Shown: piece by piece, positions 26,487-38,603 of the stretch
Layout: each line of letters opens with the position of its first letter
Position numbering within the stretch: the first letter of the stretch is position 1
Origin: JAHECE01 sp963780675
Lineage (GTDB): Bacteria; Actinomycetota; Actinomycetes; Actinomycetales; JAHECE01
DNA length: 64,000 nt
Assembly (NCBI GenBank): GCA_963780675.1
Contig: CAWACR010000003.1
Span: 62,001 to 126,000 of the forward strand
Reading direction: 5' to 3'
The notes under the pieces: generated by a model
Database searches by the model: none
Told to the model about the DNA's origin: nothing
The model's input: only the letters and a program-made list of their open reading frames with translations
Position numbers and translations under genes: made by a program

Positions 26487-28076
26487 GTGAGCCAGAACCG
26501 ACCTGCCGCCGTCATCGTCCTCGCCGCAGGTGAGGGCACCAGGATGAAGTCCCGCACCCCCAAGGTGCTCCACGCGATCGGCGGTCGGACGCTGATCGGT
26601 CACGCCGTCGCCGCCGCCTCGGCCCTCGAGCCGCAGCGCCTCGCCGTCGTCGTCCGCCACGAGCGGGACCGCGTCGCCGCCCATGTGTCCGAGATCGCGC
26701 CCGCCGCCCTCATCGCCGACCAGGACGAGATCAAGGGCACGGGCCGCGCGGTCCAGTGCGCGATGAGCGTGCTCGACGCCGCGGCGCAGGCCGAGACGGC
26801 CGCCGCGAGCGGCCAGGCCGAGGCGGTCGACGGGCCCGTCGTCGTCCTCGCGGGAGACGTCCCCCTGCTCGACGGCGCGACGCTCGCCGGCCTGCTCGAC
26901 GCGCACGTCGCCGACGGCAACGCCGTCACGATCCTCACGACGCGGGTCGCCGACCCCACCGGCTACGGGCGCATCGTGCGCGACCCGGTCACGGGCGAGG
27001 TGGCGGCGATCGTCGAGCACAAGGACGCCACCGACGCGCAGCGCGCGATCGACGAGATCAACTCCTCGGTCTACGTCTTCGACGCCACGGTCCTGCGCAC
27101 CGGGCTGAGCCGGATCGGCAGCGCGAACGCGCAGGGCGAGGTCTACCTGACCGACGTCGCCGCGATCGCGCGGGCCGACGGCGGGGCGGTGCGCGCCGTC
27201 GTCGCAGCGGACCCCATGCTCGTCGAGGGCGTCAACGACCGCTCGCAGCTCGCCACCCTGGGCGCGGAGCTCAACCGCCGGATCGTGACGGCCTGGATGG
27301 TCGAGGGCGTCACGGTCATCGACCCGGCCACCACGTGGATCGACGTCGACGTGCAGCTGGCCCGCGACGTCACGATCCTGCCGAACACGCAGCTCCACGG
27401 GCGGACGGTCGTCGCCGAGGGCGCCACGATCGGCCCGGACACCACCCTCACGGACGTGACGGTCGGCGAGGGCGCGACGGTGACCCGCGCCGTCGGGACC
27501 TCCTCCGAGATCGGGGCGGGCGCCGTCGTCGGGCCCTTCGCCCTCCTGCGGCCCGGCAGCGTCCTGGGCGAGAAGGGCAAGATCGGCACCTTCGTCGAGA
27601 CGAAGAACGCGCAGATCGGGGCCGGCTCCAAGGTCCCGCACCTGTCCTACGTGGGCGACGCGACCATCGGGGAGCACTCGAACATCGGCGCGGCCAGCGT
27701 GTTCGTCAACTACGACGGCGTGACGAAGCGGCGCTCGACCATCGGCTCCCACGCGCGTACCGGCGCGGACAACATGTTCGTCGCTCCCGTCACGGTGGGC
27801 GACGGCGCGTACACCGGCGCCGGGACCGTCGTCCGGCGGGACGTCCCGCCGGGTGCCCTCGCGGTGAACGTCGCCCCCCAGCGGGTGGTCGACGGCTGGG
27901 TGCTCCGCCACCGCGCGGGCACGGACGCGGCGACGGCGGCCGAGGCCGCACTGGCCGGGAGCGACGGTGGAGACGAGGCGCTCTCGCCCCAGGCCCGGGC
28001 CGAGCGGGCGCGAGCGGCCGACACGCCGGACGATCCCGCGCCGGCCCAGGGGCCCGCAACCGACGAGCGAGGGTAG
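26487..28076 (+). CDS. glmU: Bifunctional GlmU: GlcN-1-P acetyltransferase / GlcNAc-1-P uridylyltransferase
   Basis: 529 residues from GTG 26487. Makes UDP-GlcNAc for peptidoglycan. The uridylyltransferase domain opens AAVIVLAAGEGTRMKSRTPKVLHAIGG and contains VVVLAGDVPLLDG. Left-handed beta-helix repeats fill the second half, with the acetyltransferase segment NYDGVTKRRSTIGSHARTGADN. The last ~45 residues are an acidic, Ala-rich tail beyond the usual end and probably disordered. The prs gene starts seven bases after the stop. The long open frame upstream across the tRNA is a shadow. Confidence 0.97.
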   Translation: MSQNRPAAVIVLAAGEGTRMKSRTPKVLHAIGGRTLIGHAVAAASALEPQRLAVVVRHERDRVAAHVSEIAPAALIADQDEIKGTGRAVQCAMSVLDAAAQAETAAASGQAEAVDGPVVVLAGDVPLLDGATLAGLLDAHVADGNAVTILTTRVADPTGYGRIVRDPVTGEVAAIVEHKDATDAQRAIDEINSSVYVFDATVLRTGLSRIGSANAQGEVYLTDVAAIARADGGAVRAVVAADPMLVEGVNDRSQLATLGAELNRRIVTAWMVEGVTVIDPATTWIDVDVQLARDVTILPNTQLHGRTVVAEGATIGPDTTLTDVTVGEGATVTRAVGTSSEIGAGAVVGPFALLRPGSVLGEKGKIGTFVETKNAQIGAGSKVPHLSYVGDATIGEHSNIGAASVFVNYDGVTKRRSTIGSHARTGADNMFVAPVTVGDGAYTGAGTVVRRDVPPGALAVNVAPQRVVDGWVLRHRAGTDAATAAEAALAGSDGGDEALSPQARAERARAADTPDDPAPAQGPATDERG

Positions 28077-28083
28077 GGACGTC

Positions 28084-29064
28084 GTGGAGGAGATCACAGG
28101 TCCGGGGCACAAGCGGCTGGTGCTCGTCTCGGGCCGGGCCCACCCCGAGCTCGCCGGTGCGGTGGCCCACGAGCTCGGGACGCCGCTCGTGCACACGACG
28201 GCGTACGACTTCGCCAACGGCGAGATCTACGTCCGCTTCGCCGAGAGCGTCCGGGGAGGCGAGGCCTTCGTCCTCCAGTCCTACCCCGCGCCGATCAACC
28301 AGTGGATCATGGAGAACCTGCTGATGGTCGACGCGCTCAAGCGCGCCTCCGTCACGCGGATCACCGCGATCATGCCCTTCTACCCGTACGCGAGGCAGGA
28401 CAAGAAGCACCGGGGCCGGGAGCCGATCTCCGCGCGCCTCATCGCCGACCTCTTCCGCACGGCGGGCGCCGACCGCCTCATGTCCGTCGACCTCCACGCC
28501 GCCCAGACCCAGGGGTTCTTCGACGGGCCCGTGGACCACCTGTGGGCGATGCCGATCCTCACCGACTACGTCCGCACGCGCGTCGACCTCAACAACCTCG
28601 CCGTGGTCTCGCCCGACGCCGGGCGCATCCGCGTCGCCGAGAAGTGGGCCTCGAAGATGGGGGAGTGCCCGCTCGCGTTCGTGCACAAGACGCGCGACAT
28701 CACCCGCCCCAACCAGTCCGTCGCCAACCGCGTGGTGGGCGACGTGGAGGGTCTCGACTGCGTGCTCGTCGACGACCTCATCGACACGGGCGGGACCATC
28801 GCCGAGGCCGTCAAGGTGCTGCTCAAGGCCGGCGCGAAGAGCGTGATCGTCGCGGCCACCCACGGTGTGCTCTCCGACCCGGCGGCCCAGCGTCTCCAGG
28901 ACTGCGGCGCGCGTGAGGTGATCGTCACCGACACCCTGCCGATCACCGCCGAGAAGCGGTTCCCCCACCTCACGGTGCTGTCGATCGCGCCCCTGATCGC
29001 CCGGGCGATCCGCGAGGTGTTCGAGGACGGCTCGGTCACGAGCCTCTTCGACGGGAACACCTGA
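28084..29064 (+). CDS. prs: Ribose-phosphate pyrophosphokinase
   Basis: 326 residues from GTG 28084. Makes PRPP from ribose 5-phosphate and ATP for nucleotides, His, Trp and NAD. The family signature is clear: YARQDKKHRGREPISA, the divalent-metal segment SVDLHAAQTQGFFDGPVDHL, and the PRPP-binding loop CVLVDDLIDTGGT near residues 233-245. It follows glmU at seven bases, the standard glmU-prs pair. An in-frame ATG inside glmU (27967) is not the start. Confidence 0.97.
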   Translation: MEEITGPGHKRLVLVSGRAHPELAGAVAHELGTPLVHTTAYDFANGEIYVRFAESVRGGEAFVLQSYPAPINQWIMENLLMVDALKRASVTRITAIMPFYPYARQDKKHRGREPISARLIADLFRTAGADRLMSVDLHAAQTQGFFDGPVDHLWAMPILTDYVRTRVDLNNLAVVSPDAGRIRVAEKWASKMGECPLAFVHKTRDITRPNQSVANRVVGDVEGLDCVLVDDLIDTGGTIAEAVKVLLKAGAKSVIVAATHGVLSDPAAQRLQDCGAREVIVTDTLPITAEKRFPHLTVLSIAPLIARAIREVFEDGSVTSLFDGNT

Positions 29065-29065
29065 C

Positions 29066-29713
29066 GTGCCCGAGGCGTCCGGCGGACCCGAGGGCGTGAC
29101 GGTCAGCGGCTCGGCCTCCGTCCAGGTCACCCCCGACGTCGCGACCGCCGTCCTCGGCGCGCACGTGCGGGCCGGTGACGTCCAGGACGCGCTCGCCCGG
29201 GCGGGGGAGGCGCTCGGCGCGCTGCGCGCCTCGCTCCTGCGGGACGGCTGCGCGGAGTCCGACCTGCGCACGGAGGCCACCAACGTCTGGCGGGACGACG
29301 GCGCCGGGTTCCGGGGCGCCGACGCCGCACCGTCCGTCACCGTCCGGCTCACCCTCCGGGCAGTCCTCCGCGACGTGACGACGGCGGGTGGCATCGTGCA
29401 GCGCGCCCTCGCCGCTGCCGGGGACGCCGCACAGCTGGACTCCCTCGGCTTCGCCGTCACCGACCGCGGTGCGGCGACCAGGCAGGCCCGCGAGGCAGCC
29501 TTCGCCGACGCCCGCGCCACGGCCGAGCAGTACGCGTCCCTCGCCGGGCGCCCGCTCGGCGTCGTCGTCGAGGTCGAGGACGGGGGAGGCCCGCCGCCGA
29601 GCCCCCGCCCCCTCGCCCGGGCCGCGCTCGCCATGGACGCCGCCCTGCCCGTCGACGCCGGGGAGCAGACCGTGCCCGCGAGCGTGCGCGTGCGCTGGGC
29701 GTGGGGCGACTGA
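29066..29713 (+). CDS. SIMPL domain (DUF541) protein
   Basis: 215 residues from GTG 29066, one base after the prs stop. The pattern GVTVSGSASVQVTPDVATAVLGAHVRA is the N-terminal strand set of SIMPL proteins, and ARATAEQYASLAGRPLGVVVEVEDGGG near residue 150 is its late motif. Bacterial SIMPL proteins are often exported, but no signal peptide is visible here, so it is probably cytosolic. Function is unknown. Confidence 0.78.
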   Translation: MPEASGGPEGVTVSGSASVQVTPDVATAVLGAHVRAGDVQDALARAGEALGALRASLLRDGCAESDLRTEATNVWRDDGAGFRGADAAPSVTVRLTLRAVLRDVTTAGGIVQRALAAAGDAAQLDSLGFAVTDRGAATRQAREAAFADARATAEQYASLAGRPLGVVVEVEDGGGPPPSPRPLARAALAMDAALPVDAGEQTVPASVRVRWAWGD

Positions 29714-30036
29714 CCTGACCGCGGAGGTGGCGCCGTCGTCCATCCCCGCCCGCCCGACGCCGTGCCGTCGTCCACGGCGCGGCCGACGGCGCCCGGCGCC
29801 CGGATTTCGCCCGCCACCTCGCCCTCGCTAGACTTCCGCGGTTGCCTCGGCGAGGGACGTCGGAACGGCAGGGCGCACGCCCCGCGATCCGGCTTCCGTG
29901 ATCGACGCGGTGGTGCGCTTCGCGCCGTCCGTCCGACGTCTCGCGCCCCCGCACACCACCGCCATCCGCCGCCGAGCACCCTGGCGCCTCGCGCCCTCCG
30001 TCACCAGACCAGCCGAGCCCCCCACTGGAGAGTCCC
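29714..30036 (+). other. Gene-free stretch: probable terminator and rplY leader
   Basis: No credible gene. GGCGCCGTCG (29729-29738) pairs with CGACGGCGCC (29784-29793), probably ending the glmU-prs-SIMPL transcript. TTTCGC (29805-29810) and TAGACT (29829-29834), 18 bases apart, make a weak promoter. About 195 nt of leader then precede the rplY GTG. Confidence 0.4.
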
Positions 30037-30591
30037 GTGTCCGACATCCTCACCGCCGTCAAGCGAACCGAGTTCGGCAAGGGCGCCGCCCGCCGCGCCC
30101 GCCGTGCCGGCACCATCCCCGCCGTCCTCTACGGCCCCGGCACCGACCCCGTGCACCTCGCCCTGCCCGCACACGAGGTCTTCCTCCAGATCAAGGGCAA
30201 GGCGAACCCCGTGCTCCGGGTCACCTTCGAGGGCCGCACGGAGCTCGCGCTCGTCAAGGACGTGCAGCGCGACCCGGTGCGCTCGATCATCGAGCACATC
30301 GACCTGATCCTCGTGCGCAAGGGCGAGAAGGTCTCCGTCGAGGTCCCCGTGTTCGTCGTCGGCGAGGCGGCCACCGGCATCGTCGTCTCGCAGGAGCTGT
30401 CCGCCCTGAAGGTTCTCGCCGACGCGTCGACGATCCCGGCACAGTTCGAGATCGCGCTGGACGACATCGAGGGCTCCGCGATCGTCCGCGCCGCCGACGT
30501 CCCGCTCCCGGAGGGCGTCGTCCTGGAGGAGGACCCCGAGACGATCGTCGTGACCGTGACCGCGCACGAGACCGAGCTCGCCGAGGACTGA
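30037..30591 (+). CDS. rplY: 50S ribosomal protein L25 (CTC form)
   Basis: 184 residues from GTG 30037. Binds 5S rRNA. The N-terminal L25 domain opens RTEFGKGAARRARRAGTIPAVLYGPG and includes the RNA-binding loop KDVQRDPVRSIIEHIDL. A C-terminal TL5/CTC beta domain (about 95-180) contains VPVFVVGEAATGIVVSQELSALKV. The 20-residue extra acidic end is typical. pth starts 28 bases downstream, a conserved pair. Confidence 0.96.
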   Translation: MSDILTAVKRTEFGKGAARRARRAGTIPAVLYGPGTDPVHLALPAHEVFLQIKGKANPVLRVTFEGRTELALVKDVQRDPVRSIIEHIDLILVRKGEKVSVEVPVFVVGEAATGIVVSQELSALKVLADASTIPAQFEIALDDIEGSAIVRAADVPLPEGVVLEEDPETIVVTVTAHETELAED

Positions 30592-30619
30592 TCCTCGCCG
30601 CACACCTGGTTCCGCACCG

Positions 30620-31216
30620 ATGAACGGACCGTGGCTGGTGGTCGGCCTGGGCAACCCCGGGCCGACCTACGCCGGCAACCGGCACAACGTCGGGCAGATG
30701 GTGGTGGACGTCCTCGCCGCGCGCATGGCGAGGACGTTCACCACCCACAAGGCGAGGGCTGCCGTGCTCGACGGACGCCTCGGCACGCTCCCCGGAGGCG
30801 CCCCCGGCCCGCGGGTGATCCTCTCGAAGCCGTCGAGCTACATGAACGTCTCGGGCGGGCCCGTCGGCGCCCTCTGTCAGTTCTACGGGGTGGGCGCCGA
30901 GCGCCTGCTCGTGGTCCACGACGAGCTGGACCTCCCTCTCGACACCCTCCGACTCAAGCGCGACGGCGGCGAGGGCGGCCACAACGGCCTGCGCAGCATC
31001 TCCGCCGCGCTCGGCACCCGGGCGTACGTGCGGCTGCGGGTCGGCATCGGCCGCCCGCCCGGTCGGATGGACCCGGCCGACTTCGTGCTCCGCGACTTCT
31101 CCGCCGCGGAACGCGCCGGTCTCGGGGTCACCCTCGAAGAGGCCGCGGACGCCGTCGAGGACGTCGTCACCCTCGGTCTCGAGAAGGCGCAGCTGCGGCT
31201 CCACACGCAGGCCTGA
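30620..31216 (+). CDS. pth: Peptidyl-tRNA hydrolase
   Basis: 198 residues from ATG 30620. Releases tRNA from peptidyl-tRNA lost by ribosomes. The active site is visible: VVGLGNPGPTYAGNRHNVGQ, with Asn12 and catalytic His22, then SYMNVSGGPV and VVHDELDLPLDTLRLKRDGGEGGHNGLRS. Length is standard. It follows rplY on the same strand. Confidence 0.96.
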   Translation: MNGPWLVVGLGNPGPTYAGNRHNVGQMVVDVLAARMARTFTTHKARAAVLDGRLGTLPGGAPGPRVILSKPSSYMNVSGGPVGALCQFYGVGAERLLVVHDELDLPLDTLRLKRDGGEGGHNGLRSISAALGTRAYVRLRVGIGRPPGRMDPADFVLRDFSAAERAGLGVTLEEAADAVEDVVTLGLEKAQLRLHTQA

Positions 31217-31305
31217 CGGCGCACCGTGACTCGCCCCCGCCGGGTCGGTTTCGTGCCGGCCGGGTCGCCCGGCCATGATGACGCGGTGCGGGAGAGGGGG
31301 TGGCG

Positions 31306-33255
31306 ATGACCACGATGGCGGGCGGCGGCTGGCAGGCCTACCGCTCCTACCGTCAGGACGCCGGAGCGGCCTCGCACCGGCTCGCGCCCGGCACGGTTCG
31401 GCGCGTTCTCGGCTACGCGCGCCCCTACCGTGCCCAGATCGCCGTGTTCCTCGTGCTCGTCGTCGTCAGCGCGCTCCTGGTCGTGGCGACCCCGCTCCTC
31501 CTGAGGCGGATCATCGACGACGGCGTCGCGACCGGCGACCGGACGCTCGTCATCACCCTCTCCGCCGTCGTCGCCGTCATCGCGCTCGGCGAAGCCGCGC
31601 TCACCCTCGTCCAGCGGTGGTACTCGGCCCGGATCGGCGAAGGGCTCATCTACGACCTGCGCACCGACGTCTTCGGGCACGTGCAGCGGCAGTCGGTCGC
31701 CTTCTTCACCCGCAGCCAGACCGGCGCCCTCGTCACCCGGCTGAACACTGACGTCATCGGCGCGCAGCAGGCGTTCACCTCCACGCTCTCCGGTGTGGTC
31801 GCGAACGTCATCTCCGTCGTCGTCGTGCTCGCCACGATGCTCTCGCTCTCCTGGCAGATCACCCTCGTCGCGCTGACGGTGGTCCCGGTGCTGCTCCTGC
31901 CCGCGCGGCGGGTGGGGCGGCGCCTGGCCGGGCTCGCCCGCGAGGCCATGACCTCGAACGCCGACCTGGGCAACCGGATGACCGAGCGGTTCAACGTCGC
32001 CGGCGCCCTGCTGGTCAAGCTGTACGGCGACCCCGCCCGCGAGGATGCGGAGTTCGCGACGACGGCGGCCCGCGTCCGGGACATCGGCGTGCGGACCGCG
32101 ATGAGCAACCGGGTGTTCTTCGCGGCGCTCGGCGCGATGGCCTCGCTCGCCACGGCGCTGGTGTACGGCGTGGGCGGCGTCCTGACGATCGAGGGGGTCG
32201 CGACGGTCGGGTCGCTCGTCGCGTTCGCCGCGTTGCTCGGCCGGCTGTACGGCCCGGTCGCGGCGCTCTCGAACGTCCAGGTCGACGTCATGACGGCTCT
32301 GGTGTCCTTCGAGCGCGTCTTCGAGGTGCTCGACCTGCGCCCCGCCATCGAGGACGCCCCGGACGCCGTCGACCTTCCTGCCGGGCCCCTCGCCCTCGAG
32401 ATCGAGGGTCTGTCGTTCCGCTATCCCGCCCCCGGCACCGGCTCGCTCGCCTCGCTGGAGCATCCCGCCGGAAGGGGCGCCGACGACGCCTCCCGCGACG
32501 CCGCCGACGACGACGGCGCGCTCGGCAGCCACGAGGGGGACGCACCCGCTGAGGGCGCACCGCGGGACGTCGACGTGCTGCGAGGGATCGACCTCGCCGC
32601 CCGGCCGGGCCAGATGGTCGCGCTGGTCGGGCCGAGCGGCGCCGGGAAGACCACCCTGGGCATGCTCGTGGCGCGGCTGTACGACACGACGGAGGGCGCG
32701 GTGAGCCTGGGGGGCGTCGACCTGCGGCAGGCACGCCAGCGCTCGGTCCACCAGGCGGTCGGCGTGGTCACCCAGGACGCGCACATGTTCCACGACACGG
32801 TGCGCGCCAACCTCCTGTACGCGAAGCCGGACGCGACGACCGAGGAGATCGACGCCGCGCTGACCGCCGCCCATGTGGACGACGTCGTTCAGCGACTCCC
32901 CCAGGGCCTGGACACCGTGGTGGGGGACCGCGGGCACCGGCTCTCCGGTGGCGAGAAGCAGCGCCTCGCCATCGCACGTCTGCTGCTGCGCTCCCCGCGC
33001 GTGGTGGTGCTCGACGAGGCGACGGCGCACCTGGACTCCGAGTCCGAGGCCGCCGTCCAGCGGGCGCTCGACGAGGCGATGGAGGGACGGACCTCCCTCG
33101 TCATCGCGCACCGGCTGTCCACGGTGCGCAAGGCCGACCTCATCGTGGTGCTCGACCGGGGACGGATCGTCGAGCAGGGCACCCATGCAAGGCTGCTCGC
33201 CGCGCGCGGGCTGTATGCCCAGCTGTACCGGACCCAGTTCGCCCGCCAGGGCTGA
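31306..33255 (+). CDS. ABC exporter, fused membrane and ATPase domains
   Basis: 649 residues from ATG 31306. GTG 31300 is in frame but too close to the AGAGGGGG site. Six membrane segments lie within about 35-310, then the ATPase: Walker A GPSGAGKTT, Q-loop VTQDAHMFHDTV, signature LSGGEKQRLAIARLLL, Walker B VVVLDEATAHLD and H-loop IAHRLSTV. A ~60-residue acidic insertion (SLEHPAGRGADDASRDAADDD…) interrupts the ATPase domain between FRYPAPGTG and VDVLRGIDL. It probably acts as a homodimer exporting lipid or drug. A large hairpin follows. Confidence 0.9.
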   Translation: MTTMAGGGWQAYRSYRQDAGAASHRLAPGTVRRVLGYARPYRAQIAVFLVLVVVSALLVVATPLLLRRIIDDGVATGDRTLVITLSAVVAVIALGEAALTLVQRWYSARIGEGLIYDLRTDVFGHVQRQSVAFFTRSQTGALVTRLNTDVIGAQQAFTSTLSGVVANVISVVVVLATMLSLSWQITLVALTVVPVLLLPARRVGRRLAGLAREAMTSNADLGNRMTERFNVAGALLVKLYGDPAREDAEFATTAARVRDIGVRTAMSNRVFFAALGAMASLATALVYGVGGVLTIEGVATVGSLVAFAALLGRLYGPVAALSNVQVDVMTALVSFERVFEVLDLRPAIEDAPDAVDLPAGPLALEIEGLSFRYPAPGTGSLASLEHPAGRGADDASRDAADDDGALGSHEGDAPAEGAPRDVDVLRGIDLAARPGQMVALVGPSGAGKTTLGMLVARLYDTTEGAVSLGGVDLRQARQRSVHQAVGVVTQDAHMFHDTVRANLLYAKPDATTEEIDAALTAAHVDDVVQRLPQGLDTVVGDRGHRLSGGEKQRLAIARLLLRSPRVVVLDEATAHLDSESEAAVQRALDEAMEGRTSLVIAHRLSTVRKADLIVVLDRGRIVEQGTHARLLAARGLYAQLYRTQFARQG

Positions 33256-33292
33256 GAGGGGCCCCACCCCGCCCCACCCACCCAAACCTTCG

Positions 33293-33386
33293 CCGAGGTC
33301 GAGCGCTCTCGTTCGTGAGGTCGAGCCCCCGTCCCCAGGTTGTGGACGGCGCTCGACCTCACGAACGAGAGGGCTCGACCTCACGG
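33293..33386. repeat. Long hairpin made of GAGGTCGAG-type repeats
   Basis: An arm at 33295-33328 pairs with 33349-33384 with only two mismatches; each arm holds more than one copy of the unit GAGGTCGAGCGCTCTCGTTC. The loop is about 20 bases. It lies between the ABC exporter and mfd. At RNA level it would form a stem of about 34 bp, ample for termination, though the arm resembles a mobile-type repeat more than a simple terminator. Confidence 0.75.
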
Positions 33387-33446
33387 ACGGAAAGGGGGCG
33401 ACGGGGCCGGGAGTCGGGCCGGGAGTCGGGCCGGATCTTCCGGCCG

Positions 33447-33452
33447 TACGAT
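33447..33452 (+). promoter_or_regulatory. Putative -10 element of mfd
   Basis: TACGAT, 11 bases before the mfd ATG, giving a leader of only a few bases. The surrounding 16-mer CCGTACGATGGACACC recurs exactly upstream of the Bax-inhibitor gene (54042-54057). No convincing -35 is visible. Confidence 0.4.
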
Positions 33453-33463
33453 GGACACCTCCC

Positions 33464-37066
<3,603 letters not shown>

Positions 37067-37113
37067 CGCCCGTCCCTCCGGCTGCCCCCGCCTTCCCCCT
37101 GCCACGGCCCCTG

Positions 37114-37197
37114 CCCCTGCACGTACTCGCCGAACGCGGGGTTAGGGGTCGAATGGAGCCTCTTTCGACCCCTAACCCCGCGTTCGGCCGGCAGGGG
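37114..37197. terminator. Perfect 24-bp palindrome with outer stem after mfd
   Basis: 37130-37153 is the exact reverse complement of 37164-37187 across a 10-nt loop. CCCCTGC (37114-37120) and GCAGGGG (37191-37197) add an outer stem. It lies 47 bases after the mfd stop. It probably acts as a terminator but has no T-tract, and its core (GGGGTTAGGGGTCGAA) is AT-richer than its surroundings. Confidence 0.65.
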
Positions 37198-37275
37198 GCG
37201 GGGCGGCCTAGGATGGCGGCGGCTCGCGCGGTGCTCCTGCTGCACCGGCGGGGAACGGACACGAGAGGTGACGCG

Positions 37276-37812
37276 ATGGCTTCGGTGAGGGCTCGCCTGG
37301 TCAGGGTGGCCGGCGTCGTCGTGGCGCTCGGACTCGTGCTGGGCGGGTGCGCGGGACAACCCGGGGCGGCAGCCGTCGTCGACGGCGAGGCCATCACCGA
37401 GGCGACGCTCGCCGCGACCGTCGAGGACCTGAGCGCGATCTCCGAGCTCCCGCCGGTGACGGTCCTCCAGGAGCTCATCATCAGCCCGTTCCTCATCGAG
37501 GCCGCCGCCGAGGCAGGGTTCGGGGCCTCCGAGGACGAAGCCCGAGCCTTCCTCGACGACGCCGCCGCCGGCGCGGGCCTGGACCCCGCCGACCTGGAGT
37601 TCGGTCCCGGCGCGATCCTCCTCGGTCAACGGTTCGCCGCCCAGGGCAAGGCCCAGGCCGCGGGCCGGGTGACCGACGTCGAGGCCGTCGCGACCGCGCT
37701 GATCGAGGCGGCCGACGTCGAGGTGAGCCCCCGCTACGGGCAGTGGGAGGACCTCGGCATCACCTACATCAGTCGGCCGTGGCTGGTCGGCGCCTCGGCG
37801 TCGGCCTCCTGA
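37276..37812 (+). CDS. Lipoprotein with SurA-N-like region
   Basis: 178 residues from ATG 37276. A lipoprotein signal ends LGLVLGGCAG with Cys25 as the lipidation site. VVDGEAITEATLAATVEDLSAIS, then a helical region, resembles the N-terminal domain of SurA/PrsA-type foldases, but no PPIase domain follows. It sits between mfd and mazG, a conserved actinobacterial spot. Its chaperone-like role is inferred. Five bases separate it from mazG. Confidence 0.8.
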   Translation: MASVRARLVRVAGVVVALGLVLGGCAGQPGAAAVVDGEAITEATLAATVEDLSAISELPPVTVLQELIISPFLIEAAAEAGFGASEDEARAFLDDAAAGAGLDPADLEFGPGAILLGQRFAAQGKAQAAGRVTDVEAVATALIEAADVEVSPRYGQWEDLGITYISRPWLVGASASAS

Positions 37813-37816
37813 CCGG

Positions 37817-38479
37817 GTGACCGCGGCGACGCAGGGCGCGGCCGGGGAGGCGTTCGCCGAGCTGGTCGCCGTCATGGACCGACTGCGTTCGCCGGGCGGG
37901 TGCCCCTGGGACGCCGAGCAGACGCACGCGTCTCTCGCGCCGTACGCGATCGAAGAGGCGTACGAGGTCGCCGAGGCGGCCGAACGGGGAGACGCCGCGC
38001 ACCTCGCCGAGGAGCTCGGCGACCTCCTCCTCCTCCAGGTCGTCTTCCACGCGCGCGTGGCCCAGGAGGACGCGACGACTCCGTTCGACATCACGGACGT
38101 CATCGGCGGCCTCGTCGCCAAGCTCGTCCGGCGCCACCCGCACGTGTTCGGCGACGTCGTCGTCTCCGGCGCGGACGAGGTGAACGCCAACTGGGATCGC
38201 ATCAAGGCCGAGGAGGCGCCCCGGGACGGGCTGCTCGACGGCGTCCCCGAGGCGCTCCCTGCTCTCGCCCGCGCCCAGAAGGCCGTGCGGCGGGCGCGTC
38301 GGCTCGGCCTCCCGCTGCCGCCCAGCGCGCTGGCTTCGCCGGCACCGGTGGGCGGCGCTCTCGGGGAGCGGCTGCTCGGCCTGGTGGCCGAGGCCTGCGA
38401 CGCCGGACTGGACGCCGAGGGCGAGCTGCGGCGCGCCCTGGCGCACTGGGAACGGGTCGTCAGGCCCGCCGAGTCGTGA
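37817..38479 (+). CDS. mazG: Nucleoside triphosphate pyrophosphohydrolase MazG
   Basis: 220 residues from GTG 37817. Hydrolyses non-canonical or excess NTPs. The first MazG domain shows LRSPGGCPWDAEQTHASLAPYAIEEAYEV, then LAEELGDLLLLQVVFHAR with the EExxD metal motif. A shorter second domain follows, so this is the actinobacterial form without a full duplicate. It lies just downstream of the mfd-linked lipoprotein. Confidence 0.92.
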   Translation: MTAATQGAAGEAFAELVAVMDRLRSPGGCPWDAEQTHASLAPYAIEEAYEVAEAAERGDAAHLAEELGDLLLLQVVFHARVAQEDATTPFDITDVIGGLVAKLVRRHPHVFGDVVVSGADEVNANWDRIKAEEAPRDGLLDGVPEALPALARAQKAVRRARRLGLPLPPSALASPAPVGGALGERLLGLVAEACDAGLDAEGELRRALAHWERVVRPAES

Positions 38480-38603
38480 CGCCACGGACAGGAGCGCGTG
38501 AACGACGCCGCCCCGGGGCCCTTAGGTCCGGGATCGGCGCGACCGGGTAGGTCATGATGAGCGCTGCCTTACCAGCAGGCCGACGGCCGGACGAGGAGAA
38601 CGA

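Noticed and set aside
24552..28076. A 1174-codon frame spanning the ABC genes, tRNA-Gln and glmU
   Set aside because: Only the part from GTG 26487 has family motifs; the rest is antisense shadow and crosses a tRNA.
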